Assembly (NCBI GenBank): GCA_004556705.1
Contig: SFGA01000020.1
Span: 1 to 32,514, forward strand
DNA: 32,514 nt
Direction: 5' to 3'
Source: Ruminococcus sp.
Lineage (GTDB): Bacteria > Bacillota > Clostridia > Oscillospirales > Acutalibacteraceae
Positions within the stretch are counted from its first letter, which is position 1, and each line of letters opens with the position of its first letter. Both the position numbers and the translations under genes were made by a program. The notes below the pieces were generated by a model. The model had not been told where the DNA came from, did not search any database, and worked only from the letters and a program-made list of their open reading frames with translations. Of this stretch, positions 8,228-16,401 are shown piece after piece.

Positions 8228-8875
8228 TTAAAATAATAACATACTTTGCAATTCGGCAGCATTCTTTGCTGTCTTTTCAACACCGATTTCACGCAGCTGT
8301 TTCTCATCTCTGAAGCCCCAAAGAACTCCGATACAATCCATTTCGGCATTTTTAGCTGTTGCAATGTCAACCTCGCTGTCTCCGATAAATACAGCGTCTT
8401 TTTTCTCGACGCCGAGCTTTTCAAGTGCAAGATAAAGTCCGTCCGGTGCAGGCTTGTTAGGTCTTACGCCGTCGCTGCCGATAACCGTTTTAACATAGTC
8501 GCCGAAAAGACCGCCGCAAAGCTCCTGTGCCGCAAAATCAATCTTGTTTGTAACGATAGCAAGCTTTACGCCGTTTTCGTAAAGATTTTTAAGCAAGTCA
8601 TTTATACCGTCATAAGGCTTTGTTTTATTTGCCATATTGGTTTTATAATGCTCTGTAAAATCTGAATATGTTTTTTGAAATTGAGCCTCACTTGCCGTAT
8701 CTGGAAGTGCTCTGTGAATAAGCTTTATGTTTCCGTTTCCTACAAATTTTCTTACCTCGTCTATTGTTCTTGTGGGGAAACCGTTTTTTTCAAGAGCAAA
8801 GTTTGTGCTGTCGGCAAGGTCGTCAAGAGTATTTAACAACGTGCCGTCCAAATCGAATATTACTGCTTTATACAT
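8228..8875 (-). CDS. HAD phosphatase, phosphoglycolate phosphatase-like
   Basis: This 215-aa HAD-superfamily hydrolase has the nucleophile motif DLDGTLL at residues 8-14, a helical cap (residues 15-80), motif II in IVTNKID near 110, a Lys in RPNKPAPDG and the acidic GDSEVDI motif near 165. The fold and cap match the Gph/PpaX group, which hydrolyses phosphoglycolate or pyrophosphate. The true substrate cannot be told. ATG at 8875 is preferred over GTG at 8884, because AAAGGTGA stands six bases before it. It starts 11 bases after uvrC ends, in the same transcript. Confidence 0.88.
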   Translation of the reverse strand: MYKAVIFDLDGTLLNTLDDLADSTNFALEKNGFPTRTIDEVRKFVGNGNIKLIHRALPDTASEAQFQKTYSDFTEHYKTNMANKTKPYDGINDLLKNLYENGVKLAIVTNKIDFAAQELCGGLFGDYVKTVIGSDGVRPNKPAPDGLYLALEKLGVEKKDAVFIGDSEVDIATAKNAEMDCIGVLWGFRDEKQLREIGVEKTAKNAAELQSMLLF

Positions 8876-8886
8876 TTTAATCACCT

Positions 8887-10722
8887 TTATCTATTATAGA
8901 ACTTTACGACGTTTTTCGCAAGCTCTTTATTTATTCCTTTTACCTCGCAAAGCTCCTCAACGGTTGCTTTTTTTATTGCAGAAACCGTTTTGAAATGCTT
9001 TAACAAGGCTCTTGCCTTCGCCTCTCCTATTCCATTAATTTTGGTAAGAGACAAAGAAATTGTGCTTTTTGTGTGCTTTTTATGATGGTAGTCAATAGAG
9101 AAGCGATGTACCTCATTTTGTATGTCTGAAATAAGAGTAAACACCTGACGCTTTGAGTTTATCTCAATTTCTCCGCCATCAAAAGCAATCGCTCTTGTGT
9201 GGTGCTTATCGTCCTTGACCATACCGAAAACGGGAATTTCAAGTCCAAATTCACGAAGCACAGGCATAACGGCATTGACCTGTCCCTCGCCGCCGTCGAG
9301 AAGAATCAAATCGGGCAGCTTGCCAAAGCCCTCCGCATCGTTTTTATCCTTATTGAGAACATACTCGTTAAATCGACGTGTGAGCACCTCATTCATTGAG
9401 CCGTAATCATCATTTGCAAATGATTTAATCGAAAACCGTCTGTATGCCTTTTTATAAGGCTTGCCGTCCTTGAAAACTATCATACCGCCTACCGAGTCCG
9501 AGCCCGCAGTATGTGAAATATCGTATGATTCAATATAATCGGGTGTCGTTTTAAGCCCGAGAAGATTTTGAAGCTCCTCGAGAACAGCAACGGTTTTTCC
9601 GCTTTTTCCTTTATACAGAGCGAGCTTTTCAACGGCGTTTTCCTTGCACATTTTGACGACCTCGACCTGCGTTCCCCTTGCAGGCACAAAGATAGTAACC
9701 TTTTTGCCTTTTTTATCCGAAAGCCATTTTTCAAGAAGCTCCCTGTCCTCAACCTCGCCCTCAACGGTAATACGTCTCGGGATATTGCTCCTCATATTGT
9801 AAAAAGAGGTTATAAACTCTGCTCTCTGTGTTTCGGGAGAGTCCTCCGAGGTGTCAAAAAAGAAGTGCTCGCTGTCATAAAGCTTATTGTCGGAAAATCT
9901 CAAAACCGCAAGACAGGCGGTACCGTCATTTTCGGCGCAAGCAAAAACGTCCTGCTCCTCAATATTATTATACACAACCTTTTGCTTGTCTTTCATTTTA
10001 TTTATAGCGGTTATTTTGTCTCTGTATTTCGCCGCAGCCTCAAACTCAAGGTTTTCAGACGCTTCAAGCATTTTCCCGTTCAATTCATTGATAACAGACT
10101 GTGTGTCGCCCTTTAAGAACCGCAATGCCTGATTGAAATTTTCGTTATATTCCTTTTCGGAAACCTTGCCCGTGCAAACACCGCAGCACTGTGAAATATA
10201 ATAATTCAAGCAAGGACGGGCTTTGCGAAAATCCCTCGGGAAAGACTTGTTACATTGATAAAGCTTAAATATTTTGTTTGCCGTATCAACACTTTGTTTG
10301 ACTGCAAACGAGCTTGTATACGGCCCGATATATTCAGCGTTGGGATCATCGCCCTTTTGCAAAACGGCTGAAATTTTCTTATATTTGTCGCCGCTGATTT
10401 CAATGTAGCTGTATCCCTTATCGTCCTTTAAGAGAATATTATATTTCGGCTTATGCTGCTTAATAAGGCTGCATTCAAGCACCAATGCCTCAAACTCGCT
10501 GTCGGTCACGATATAATCAAAATGGTCAACATTTTCAACCATTTTAAGCACCTTTACCGAATGTCTGTTCTGCGAGCCGAAGTATTGGCTGACTCTGTTT
10601 TTCAGCTTTTTAGCCTTACCGATATATATAATTTCATCCTTACGGTTTTTCATTATATATACACCCGGCAATAGCGGCAAGCTCATTGCTTTCTTTCGAA
10701 GCTCGGGCATTTTAGCGTTCAT
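8887..10722 (-). CDS. uvrC: Excinuclease ABC subunit C
   Basis: UvrC makes both cuts beside bulky DNA lesions in nucleotide excision repair, after UvrA and UvrB find them. The 611-aa protein has all expected parts: the GIY-YIG nuclease (PGVYIMKNRKDEIIYIG at about residue 20), the UVR UvrB-binding motif (LEFEAAAKYRDKI near 215), the RNase H-like 5' nuclease with ESYDISH and LILLDGGEGQ, and the C-terminal helix-hairpin-helix pair (INGIGEAKARALL, VKGINKELAKNV). ATG at 10722 has AGGAGAG upstream. The HPr terminator lies just before it, so uvrC depends on read-through or on a promoter I did not find. No uvrA or uvrB is nearby. Confidence 0.97.
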   Translation of the reverse strand: MNAKMPELRKKAMSLPLLPGVYIMKNRKDEIIYIGKAKKLKNRVSQYFGSQNRHSVKVLKMVENVDHFDYIVTDSEFEALVLECSLIKQHKPKYNILLKDDKGYSYIEISGDKYKKISAVLQKGDDPNAEYIGPYTSSFAVKQSVDTANKIFKLYQCNKSFPRDFRKARPCLNYYISQCCGVCTGKVSEKEYNENFNQALRFLKGDTQSVINELNGKMLEASENLEFEAAAKYRDKITAINKMKDKQKVVYNNIEEQDVFACAENDGTACLAVLRFSDNKLYDSEHFFFDTSEDSPETQRAEFITSFYNMRSNIPRRITVEGEVEDRELLEKWLSDKKGKKVTIFVPARGTQVEVVKMCKENAVEKLALYKGKSGKTVAVLEELQNLLGLKTTPDYIESYDISHTAGSDSVGGMIVFKDGKPYKKAYRRFSIKSFANDDYGSMNEVLTRRFNEYVLNKDKNDAEGFGKLPDLILLDGGEGQVNAVMPVLREFGLEIPVFGMVKDDKHHTRAIAFDGGEIEINSKRQVFTLISDIQNEVHRFSIDYHHKKHTKSTISLSLTKINGIGEAKARALLKHFKTVSAIKKATVEELCEVKGINKELAKNVVKFYNR

Positions 10723-10734
10723 ATTCTCTCCTAA

Positions 10735-10767
10735 ATAAAAAGGCACACCGAAAAAACCGATGTGCCT
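10735..10767 (-). terminator. Terminator between HPr and uvrC
   Basis: Minus-strand arms AGGCACATCGG and CCGGTGTGCCT-like (one mismatch, six-T loop) are followed by TTTTTATTT. It sits 20 bases after the HPr stop and ends 12 bases before the uvrC ATG, overlapping no other signal. Confidence 0.8.
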
Positions 10768-10787
10768 AAAATCGTTTGAAATTAAGA

Positions 10788-11054
10788 TTATTCCTCAGCA
10801 AAGCCTGATTCAACAAGCTTAACAAGCTCTTCAACAGCCTGTTCCTCATCGGGACCGCCTGCAATAATGCGAATTTCTGTTCCGCCCATAATTCCGAGTG
10901 AAAGAACACCGAGAAGGCTCTTTGCGTTAACTCTTCTCTCTTCCTTCTCTACCCAAATCGATGACTTGAACTCATTAGCCTTCTGGATGAAGAATGTTGC
11001 GGGTCTTGCATGGAGACCTACCTGATTTTGAACGAGCACATCTTTTGAATACAT
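10788..11054 (-). CDS. HPr phosphocarrier protein
   Basis: This is an 88-aa HPr-family protein. HPr takes phosphate from enzyme I on a histidine and passes it to PTS enzyme IIA; in Firmicutes HPr kinase also marks a serine, which links it to CcpA catabolite control. Both sites are present at the classical positions, His15 in GLHARPA and Ser46 in AKSLLGV. The start at 11054 has GGGGAG upstream. It has its own strong promoter (11109-11136) and terminator, so it is a single-gene transcript apart from read-through. No enzyme I or PTS permease lies in the window. With both residues kept, a true HPr is more likely than Crh, which lacks His15. Confidence 0.92.
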   Translation of the reverse strand: MYSKDVLVQNQVGLHARPATFFIQKANEFKSSIWVEKEERRVNAKSLLGVLSLGIMGGTEIRIIAGGPDEEQAVEELVKLVESGFAEE

Positions 11055-11108
11055 AATAATTCTCCCCATATCATATTAAACTAAGTAAATTTCTTTTATC
11101 GTTATCAT

Positions 11109-11136
11109 ATTATAGCACAAAACTTGTCCTCGTCAA
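11109..11136 (-). promoter_or_regulatory. Sigma-A promoter of the HPr gene
   Basis: The -35 TTGACG (11131-11136) and the -10 TATAAT (11109-11114) stand 16 bp apart, with TG one base before the -10 (extended -10). This is one of the best promoters in the window, fitting an abundant protein. Confidence 0.8.
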
Positions 11137-11266
11137 CAACTTTAGCACGATATATGGTGGTTTTTGGAATAATTCGGATGGATTTCCAAACCAATGAGTT
11201 CTAAAAAGTTAATGTTTGTGCAAAATGACAATTGCGATACAAAAGAAATATGTAATGTGTACAAAA

Positions 11267-12277
11267 TCAGTTGTTTACCTTATGATGAACGGGCGGCGTA
11301 TCGGCAGTTATTGTGCTAAATGTATAACCGCAGCTAAGATAATATTCTATAACTTCGGGCAAAGCATCAACGGTTGTATTCTTTGCACCTGTATCATGAA
11401 GCAATACAATAACATTACTTGCCGACGGCACTTTCTTACAGCTTGCAACAATCGTTTCTTTCGGCACAGTATTTTTCATAGCGTCGCCCGAGGAGCAATT
11501 CCAATCATAATATATATATCCCCTCTCGGCTACGCCCTGTGTAAGCCTTGTCATTATTCCGGGACTGTATTTTTTACTGACGGTATTGCTTCCGCCGCCG
11601 GGAAATCGCATAATATTGCTTCGTACTCCGGTTTGCAAATAAACCAAATCGGAAATATTTTGCAAATCTTGGTAAAATGCCTCATCGGAAGAATAAATCG
11701 TCTTATAATCATGTGTATATGAATGTAAAGCTATGACATTTCCGTTATTAACAATATCTTTCATATAGTCATTATAAGAAGTATTCTTTACAAAAAAAGT
11801 CGCCTTTATTCCGTAAGAATTAAGAATTGAAATAATTCTTGGAGTGTTAGGCGACGGACCGTCATCAAATGTTAGGTAAATTGTTTTACCTCCGCTTCCC
11901 GGTATTGACGGTGTATTTGACGGTGTTGGTGAAGCAGTTGCTCCCGCACTTTCAGCCTGCCGCTTTCGTTTAATAGAAAGTTGCCTGTTCAAATCCGAAA
12001 TTTTACGGTTAAGCTCTTCTTTTTCACTTTCGTGAATTGAGTTCTGCTCGCTTATCCCATTAGTATAAGACTCAATTTCATTGTTTTTTTGTGAGAGTTC
12101 ATCTTTATAGGAATGAATTTCATTCTGAGCATTTGCAAACGAGTTCATTATATCGGCATTATTTGTTTTTGCTTTTTTCATATTATATGACATTATAACA
12201 ACTAAAACCGTCAGTATTACTATTACTGCGGAAAGCACTGCAATTACAATATTTTTATTTTTCCTTTTTGCCTTCAT
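11267..12277 (-). CDS. Membrane-anchored polysaccharide deacetylase
   Basis: This 336-aa protein carries a CE4/NodB deacetylase domain that removes N-acetyl groups from peptidoglycan or another GlcNAc polymer outside the cell. It has an N-terminal membrane anchor (residues 9-30), a coiled-coil stalk (about 35-105), a Ser/Thr/Pro linker (112-128) and then the enzyme. Metal and catalytic motifs are complete: TFDDGPS with Asp138 and Asp139, HSYTH with His185 and His189, RFPGGGS, YYDWNC, and LLHDTG with His294. The coiled coil suggests dimers held away from the membrane. The start has GGGGTGAG upstream and a clear promoter. It is probably a single-gene transcript. Confidence 0.92.
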   Translation of the reverse strand: MKAKRKNKNIVIAVLSAVIVILTVLVVIMSYNMKKAKTNNADIMNSFANAQNEIHSYKDELSQKNNEIESYTNGISEQNSIHESEKEELNRKISDLNRQLSIKRKRQAESAGATASPTPSNTPSIPGSGGKTIYLTFDDGPSPNTPRIISILNSYGIKATFFVKNTSYNDYMKDIVNNGNVIALHSYTHDYKTIYSSDEAFYQDLQNISDLVYLQTGVRSNIMRFPGGGSNTVSKKYSPGIMTRLTQGVAERGYIYYDWNCSSGDAMKNTVPKETIVASCKKVPSASNVIVLLHDTGAKNTTVDALPEVIEYYLSCGYTFSTITADTPPVHHKVNN

Positions 12278-12299
12278 AAGAACTCACCCCTGTTATTTT

Positions 12300-12329
12300 A
12301 TTATACTTTGAACGGGATATAGAAGTCAA
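12300..12329 (-). promoter_or_regulatory. Promoter of the deacetylase gene
   Basis: TTGACT (12324-12329) and TATAAT (12300-12305) are 18 bp apart, just upstream of the deacetylase ribosome binding site. Confidence 0.7.
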
Positions 12330-12330
12330 T

Positions 12331-12385
12331 ATAAAAAATAAAAAGCTTATTGACTGACTTTTCTCAAAAAATCCGTCAATAAGCT
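12331..12385 (-). terminator. Terminator of mgtE
   Basis: The arms AGCTTATTGAC and GTCAATAAGCT (12375-12385 and 12344-12354 on the plus strand) pair perfectly around a 20-base loop and run into TTTTATTTTTTAT. It lies seven bases after the mgtE stop. Confidence 0.8.
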
Positions 12386-12391
12386 CAATAA

Positions 12392-13726
12392 CTATACTCC
12401 CAAAATCAAGCCTGCTGTCTTGAAATAAATAATAAGCGAAATTGCGTCAACAATCGTTGTAATAAACGGGCTTGCCATAACTGCAGGGTCAAAGCCGATT
12501 TTCTTTGCCAAAATAGGCAATGTTGCGCCGACAAACTTCGCAAACACTATCGTAAACAGCATTGTTAAACAGACAGTCAAGGATACGAGAACTCCGACTC
12601 TGTCGAAAAGCATAAGCTTTCCGAAATTGACAATTGCAAGCGTAACACCGCAAAGCAGCGCAACCCTGAATTCCTTCCAAATAACCTTGAAAATATCGCC
12701 GAAACGCACATCGCCCAACGAAAGTGCACGAATAATCGTAACAGATGACTGACCGCCGCAGTTACCGCCTGTATCCATAAGCATAGGAATAAACGAGGTC
12801 AAAACAATCTGCGCTTGCAATGCATCCTCAAAGCTTGTGATAATTTTACCTGTAAAAGTTGCGGAAACCATCAACAAAAGAAGCCACGGAACACGCTTTT
12901 TCCATGTTTCGACAATTCCCATTTTAAGATAAGGCTTATCGGTAGGCGTAATAGCCGCCATCTTTTCGATATCCTCTGTGTTTTCATCCTGCAAGACGTC
13001 CATAGCATCGTCGAATGTGACAATACCTACAAGACGTTCCTCCTGGTCAACGACAGGAATAGCCATAAGGTCGTATTTTTGGAACTTATCGGCAACTATT
13101 TCCTTATCCTCAAGAGTTGTAACGGAAATAACGTTTGTTTCCATTATCTCAAACATTTTCTTGCTCTTATCGGATAAAAGAAGGTCTTTAACCGTTACAA
13201 GTCCCAAAAGCTTTCTGTTATCATCCGTAACATAACAGATATAAATTGTTTCTTTATCAACGCCGGTACGTCTTATTCTCGTAAAAGCATCGTCAACCGT
13301 CATATACTTTTTCAAATCGACGTACTCGATTGTCATAATGCTTCCTGCGGAATCCTCAGGATATTTAAGTATCTCATTTATGCTCTTACGAACAACGGGG
13401 TCGGTGTGCATAAGGATACGCTTTACAACGTTTGCGGGCATTTCTTCGATTATGTCAACCGCATCATCGACATAAAGCTCATCAAGGACCTCACGAAGCT
13501 CTGAATCGCTGAAAGCCTTGATAAGAAACTCCTGTGCATCGGACTCCATATTAACGAAAACCTCCGCCGCAAGCTCTTTGGGTAAAATTCTGTAAACCAG
13601 CGGAAGAGTTTCCTGCGGTAATTCCATAAGAACGGACGCAATATCCGCCTCATTCATATCGGCAAGCATACTCTTCAATTCGTGATATTTTTTTTGCTCT
13701 AATAATTCAATTACTTTCTCGTACAT
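12392..13726 (-). CDS. mgtE: Mg2+ channel/transporter MgtE
   Basis: MgtE is a homodimeric Mg2+ channel of the inner membrane; its cytoplasmic domains close the pore when Mg2+ is plentiful. The 444-aa protein has the N domain (helical repeats, residues 1-120), two CBS domains (about 125-250; for example SAGSIMTIEYVDL and VVDQEERLVGIVTFDDAMDV), the plug helix and five hydrophobic segments from about 275. The pore-region GGNCGGQSS is present near residue 330. ATG at 13726 has GGAGGGAA upstream. The gene is the last part of a transcript that first carries an M-box riboswitch, then a 29-codon leader ORF. Regulation by Mg2+ at the RNA level is therefore very likely. Confidence 0.95.
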   Translation of the reverse strand: MYEKVIELLEQKKYHELKSMLADMNEADIASVLMELPQETLPLVYRILPKELAAEVFVNMESDAQEFLIKAFSDSELREVLDELYVDDAVDIIEEMPANVVKRILMHTDPVVRKSINEILKYPEDSAGSIMTIEYVDLKKYMTVDDAFTRIRRTGVDKETIYICYVTDDNRKLLGLVTVKDLLLSDKSKKMFEIMETNVISVTTLEDKEIVADKFQKYDLMAIPVVDQEERLVGIVTFDDAMDVLQDENTEDIEKMAAITPTDKPYLKMGIVETWKKRVPWLLLLMVSATFTGKIITSFEDALQAQIVLTSFIPMLMDTGGNCGGQSSVTIIRALSLGDVRFGDIFKVIWKEFRVALLCGVTLAIVNFGKLMLFDRVGVLVSLTVCLTMLFTIVFAKFVGATLPILAKKIGFDPAVMASPFITTIVDAISLIIYFKTAGLILGV

Positions 13727-13777
13727 AATGTTCCCTCCGAAAATCAAATAATAAATAGGAAACAAAGTACATATCTT

Positions 13778-13867
13778 TTATTCCGAAAACCCGAACGCAT
13801 AAGCCGTACGGATTTTCAAGCTACTTCGTGGAATAGGATCTGTACTTCTAACGCCTCCTGCGTCCAT
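13778..13867 (-). CDS. 29-aa putative Mg2+ leader peptide
   Basis: This small ORF sits between the M-box terminator and mgtE. It has a better ribosome binding site than most genes here: GAGGTG, six bases before ATG. The product begins MDAGGVRSTDPIPRSSLKIR and ends with nine more residues, rich in aromatics (two Phe, one Tyr), then TAA. The core DPIPRSSLKIR resembles the second half of enterobacterial MgtL ([17 protein letters not shown]), in which acidic-proline codons stall or destabilise ribosomes at low Mg2+. The stop lies 51 bases before the mgtE ATG. It has no membrane segment. The resemblance is short and could be chance; the position, binding site and motif together make a leader peptide the best guess. 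Confidence 0.65.
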   Translation of the reverse strand: MDAGGVRSTDPIPRSSLKIRTAYAFGFSE

Positions 13868-13885
13868 TGTTTTCACCTCACAAAT

Positions 13886-13923
13886 AAGAAAATCTCATGC
13901 CGACGCAAAAATTCGGCATGAGA
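13886..13923 (-). terminator. M-box expression-platform terminator
   Basis: The perfect 11-bp stem TCTCATGCCGA/TCGGCATGAGA is followed by TTTTCTT. It lies between the M-box aptamer and the leader ORF, where a riboswitch terminator should be. Confidence 0.85.
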
Positions 13924-13939
13924 AATAATAGCATTATTT

Positions 13940-14135
13940 TTCCGTTCAAGCTTTAGCATCAAAGGGCAATGAAACTGCGTTAAATTACACCTTGAATTCG
14001 ATGTAACCTGTTGACCTGCTTACAGTGTCTCCACTTTTCACGGCAGCAGTCCGTATCCATTATATCTGCAAAAAACATAAATGCAAATTGCGGATAGCCT
14101 ATCCCTTTGGTAGCCTTACCTACCGATTTTTGTTC
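13940..14135 (-). promoter_or_regulatory. M-box (ykoK leader) Mg2+ riboswitch
   Basis: The minus strand carries the conserved M-box blocks in order: GTAGGTAAGGCTAC at the 5' end, GGGATAGGCTATCC, ACTGCTGCCGTGAAAA, GTGGAGACAC, AGGTCAACAG, TCAAGGTGTAATTT and TGCTAAAGCT at the 3' end. M-box RNA folds compactly when Mg2+ is high and then lets the downstream terminator form, which is here at 13886-13923. The host gene mgtE is the expected target. Confidence 0.93.
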
Positions 14136-14144
14136 TGCCTATAT

Positions 14145-14173
14145 ATTATGGATATTTAATCACCATTTGTCAA
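14145..14173 (-). promoter_or_regulatory. Promoter of the M-box/mgtE transcript
   Basis: TTGACA (14168-14173) and CATAAT (14145-14150) are exactly 17 bp apart and place the transcript start just before the first conserved M-box block. Confidence 0.8.
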
Positions 14174-14200
14174 CACCAAATCGGAAATTTATTAAATTTT

Positions 14201-15367
14201 TTAATTGATATTTTTTATTGCCTTACTCTGCTTTTTTTGTCTTGCTTCCTTGTCCTGCATAATTACAAGCTTGGTGCACTCCTCGATTACTGTAAATATA
14301 CCGACAAAGGTTGTGCGGAAAAGCTCCTTTGCAGGCTCGTCAATCGAGCTCCAGGTATCTATTGCGCCCTTGAGCGAGGAAATGAGATTTTTTGAGAAAT
14401 TGGTAATATTGACCTGACCCATTCCTGCAATAACGGCGGAAAGCACAGCTTCAAAATTATTGGTTTTCTCATCGTCCATATTATAAAGCATTTTTTTAAG
14501 AACAAGGTCCGTAACTCTTGCAACAAAGGTTAAATCATCCCTTGTCAACAGCTGTGTGCCTTTAATTTTCCATGTCGCCAAATCGTGCTGAAGCATACCA
14601 AAAAGCCTTGTACTCTTAACGGGAATGTAATCGTCGTCGTGAACCAGCAGCATTCCGACAAACGAGCAATCGGGAACAAAATGGCGGTATTTATTTATTA
14701 TTTCATTATACGGCTTTGACTCTATGTAGTTGTAGCTGTAAAAGCCCGGTCCGTCGTTATTGTAAACTCTATCAATTCTGTTGCGAACACTTTCATCACA
14801 ATAAAGTGCGCTGTGAAGTGCAACATGACCGCCTTTAGAATGTCCGCAGATTATTATGTCGCCGTCAGGAAAATCCTTTGCAACTCTTTCAAGATAATCC
14901 ACGCAAAGCTTGTGCGACGGAATACCCTTTTTTGTATAAATATCAAGGTCTTCCTTCCAGCCGACCCATGTGTCATCCGTGCCCCTGTAAACAACAACCT
15001 TCGTGTCGTCAGGAAGAATAAAGGTCATAGCGGCAAACTGAACGGCAGGCTCTGTTCCGAAAACGCTCTCGCAAGCGTACACCTTAACGTCCTTATATCT
15101 TACAGTCTCGGCAAGAGCCATCATTTTCTGACTGATATAGTTATTCATTAAAAAGCCGGGAGAAATATGCTTGTAGCCGTTATAAGCAAACACTTTCTTG
15201 CAAGCGTCGGAAAAGAGAACGGGCTTATCGTTAAAGCCCTTATAAAGCACCTTTTCAAAAGGCATATAGAAAATTTCGCACAGAAGCAAATTGTCAACAT
15301 CGGTAAACGGAAGCTCGCTAAAAGTCTTGTCGCCGTATTTCTTGATAAAATCTTTAGAGGTTGCCAT
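14201..15367 (-). CDS. DUF2974 (Mbeg1-like) alpha/beta hydrolase
   Basis: This 388-aa protein fits the DUF2974/Mbeg1-like family of predicted lipase-fold hydrolases. Early blocks TFSELPFTDVDNLLLCEIFY lead to the lipase-type VVYRGTDDTWVGWKEDL (near residue 125) and the nucleophile elbow GHSKGG (Ser near residue 175), followed by YNNDGPGF. No signal peptide is seen, so it probably acts in the cytoplasm. Substrate is unknown. The start is uncertain: ATG 15367 has only GGAT nearby, while GTG 15376 has AAAAGG three bases upstream. It has its own promoter and no co-transcribed neighbour is evident. Confidence 0.8.
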   Translation of the reverse strand: MATSKDFIKKYGDKTFSELPFTDVDNLLLCEIFYMPFEKVLYKGFNDKPVLFSDACKKVFAYNGYKHISPGFLMNNYISQKMMALAETVRYKDVKVYACESVFGTEPAVQFAAMTFILPDDTKVVVYRGTDDTWVGWKEDLDIYTKKGIPSHKLCVDYLERVAKDFPDGDIIICGHSKGGHVALHSALYCDESVRNRIDRVYNNDGPGFYSYNYIESKPYNEIINKYRHFVPDCSFVGMLLVHDDDYIPVKSTRLFGMLQHDLATWKIKGTQLLTRDDLTFVARVTDLVLKKMLYNMDDEKTNNFEAVLSAVIAGMGQVNITNFSKNLISSLKGAIDTWSSIDEPAKELFRTTFVGIFTVIEECTKLVIMQDKEARQKKQSKAIKNIN

Positions 15368-15405
15368 ATTATCCACGTACCTTTTCGAAAATTATTCTTG
15401 GTAAC

Positions 15406-15433
15406 ATTTTACCACTTAATGAAAAAAAGTCAA
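15406..15433 (-). promoter_or_regulatory. Promoter of the DUF2974 gene
   Basis: TTGACT (15428-15433) and TAAAAT (15406-15411) are 16 bp apart, about 40 bases before the coding start. Confidence 0.65.
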
Positions 15434-15493
15434 TTATTTTATATAAAATATATAATAATCAACCTTAATTCTATAACAATTCTATTAAATTTA

Positions 15494-16297
15494 TTATAAA
15501 GCAAACTTTTCTATTGCCTTGCCGACGCCGTTATTTTCGTTTGAATCGGTTATATAATCGGCTATCTCAATCACGGGGCGCTGTGCGTTTTTCATTGCAA
15601 CGCCAATACCTGCACTCTTTACAAGCGCAACGTCGTTATATCCGTCTCCGCAAGCCATAATTTCGGATTTATCAAGCTTGAGATATTTTCCGAGCTCACG
15701 CAAAGCAACGCCCTTATCCATATTTTTAGGCGTAATTTCCAAAAAGAACGGCTCTGAACGGAAAACCGTTACATCCTTTAGCCTTTCACTCATTTCCTTT
15801 TCGGCTTTTTCGAGAACTTCAGGCTCGCCCGTAATCAAAAATTTCGGAACGGGATATTTAATTTCTTCAAGAAGATTATTCGTTCTTTTAACCTCAAGCT
15901 TATTTATACTCACTTCAAGCTCAAAGTATTTGTCATTTGCTTTCTGAGTAATTGCAATATCGTCCTTATAGGTGGTTAACGGAACGCCGAGGCCGTCGGC
16001 AATATCGATTATTTCCTTGACCTGCTCGACCTCAATATTTTTCTGATACACAACCCTTCCCGTGCTCAAATCGGTTATTCTTGACCCGTTATAGGAAATT
16101 ATATATCCTCCCCTGTTGCACAAATCAAGCTCGTTTATATATCTTTCTATGCCCTTATTCGGTCTGCCCGAAGCAATGGCGAAAATTCCGCCTTTTTCAA
16201 TAAATCTGTCTATTGCATTTTTTGTTTGCGGCAAAAGCTCTTTTTCAGAATTTACAAGAGTGCCGTCAATATCGCTTACAACAAGCTTTATACTCAT
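15494..16297 (-). CDS. Cof-type HAD-IIB phosphatase
   Basis: This 267-aa member of the Cof/YkrA HAD-IIB subfamily acts on sugar phosphates or cofactor phosphates. Motif I is DIDGTLVNSEKEL (nucleophile near residue 9), motif II is IASGRPNKGI, a C2 cap fills residues 85-185, and motifs III/IV are GVALRELGKYL and MACGDGYNDVALVKSAGIGVAM. The length is normal. The start has ACGGTGATTTT before ATG and a promoter of its own. Paralogues of this family are common and specificity cannot be read from sequence. Confidence 0.9.
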   Translation of the reverse strand: MSIKLVVSDIDGTLVNSEKELLPQTKNAIDRFIEKGGIFAIASGRPNKGIERYINELDLCNRGGYIISYNGSRITDLSTGRVVYQKNIEVEQVKEIIDIADGLGVPLTTYKDDIAITQKANDKYFELEVSINKLEVKRTNNLLEEIKYPVPKFLITGEPEVLEKAEKEMSERLKDVTVFRSEPFFLEITPKNMDKGVALRELGKYLKLDKSEIMACGDGYNDVALVKSAGIGVAMKNAQRPVIEIADYITDSNENNGVGKAIEKFAL

Positions 16298-16313
16298 AAA
16301 ATCACCGTAGAAT

Positions 16314-16341
16314 ATTTTAACATTTACCGTATTTTTTTCAA
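16314..16341 (-). promoter_or_regulatory. Promoter of the Cof-type gene
   Basis: TTGAAA (16336-16341) and TAAAAT (16314-16319) are 16 bp apart, 17 bases before the coding start. Confidence 0.6.
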
Positions 16342-16401
16342 TTCGACATTAGCACGATATTTTTGAATAAATCAACAATTTTTTATTACCTTTGACAAAA
16401 T

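Noticed and set aside
11150..11266. Small RNA or terminator after the deacetylase gene
   Set aside because: The stem around TTTGGAA/TTCCAAA is weak with a long loop and no T-run; not enough to call.
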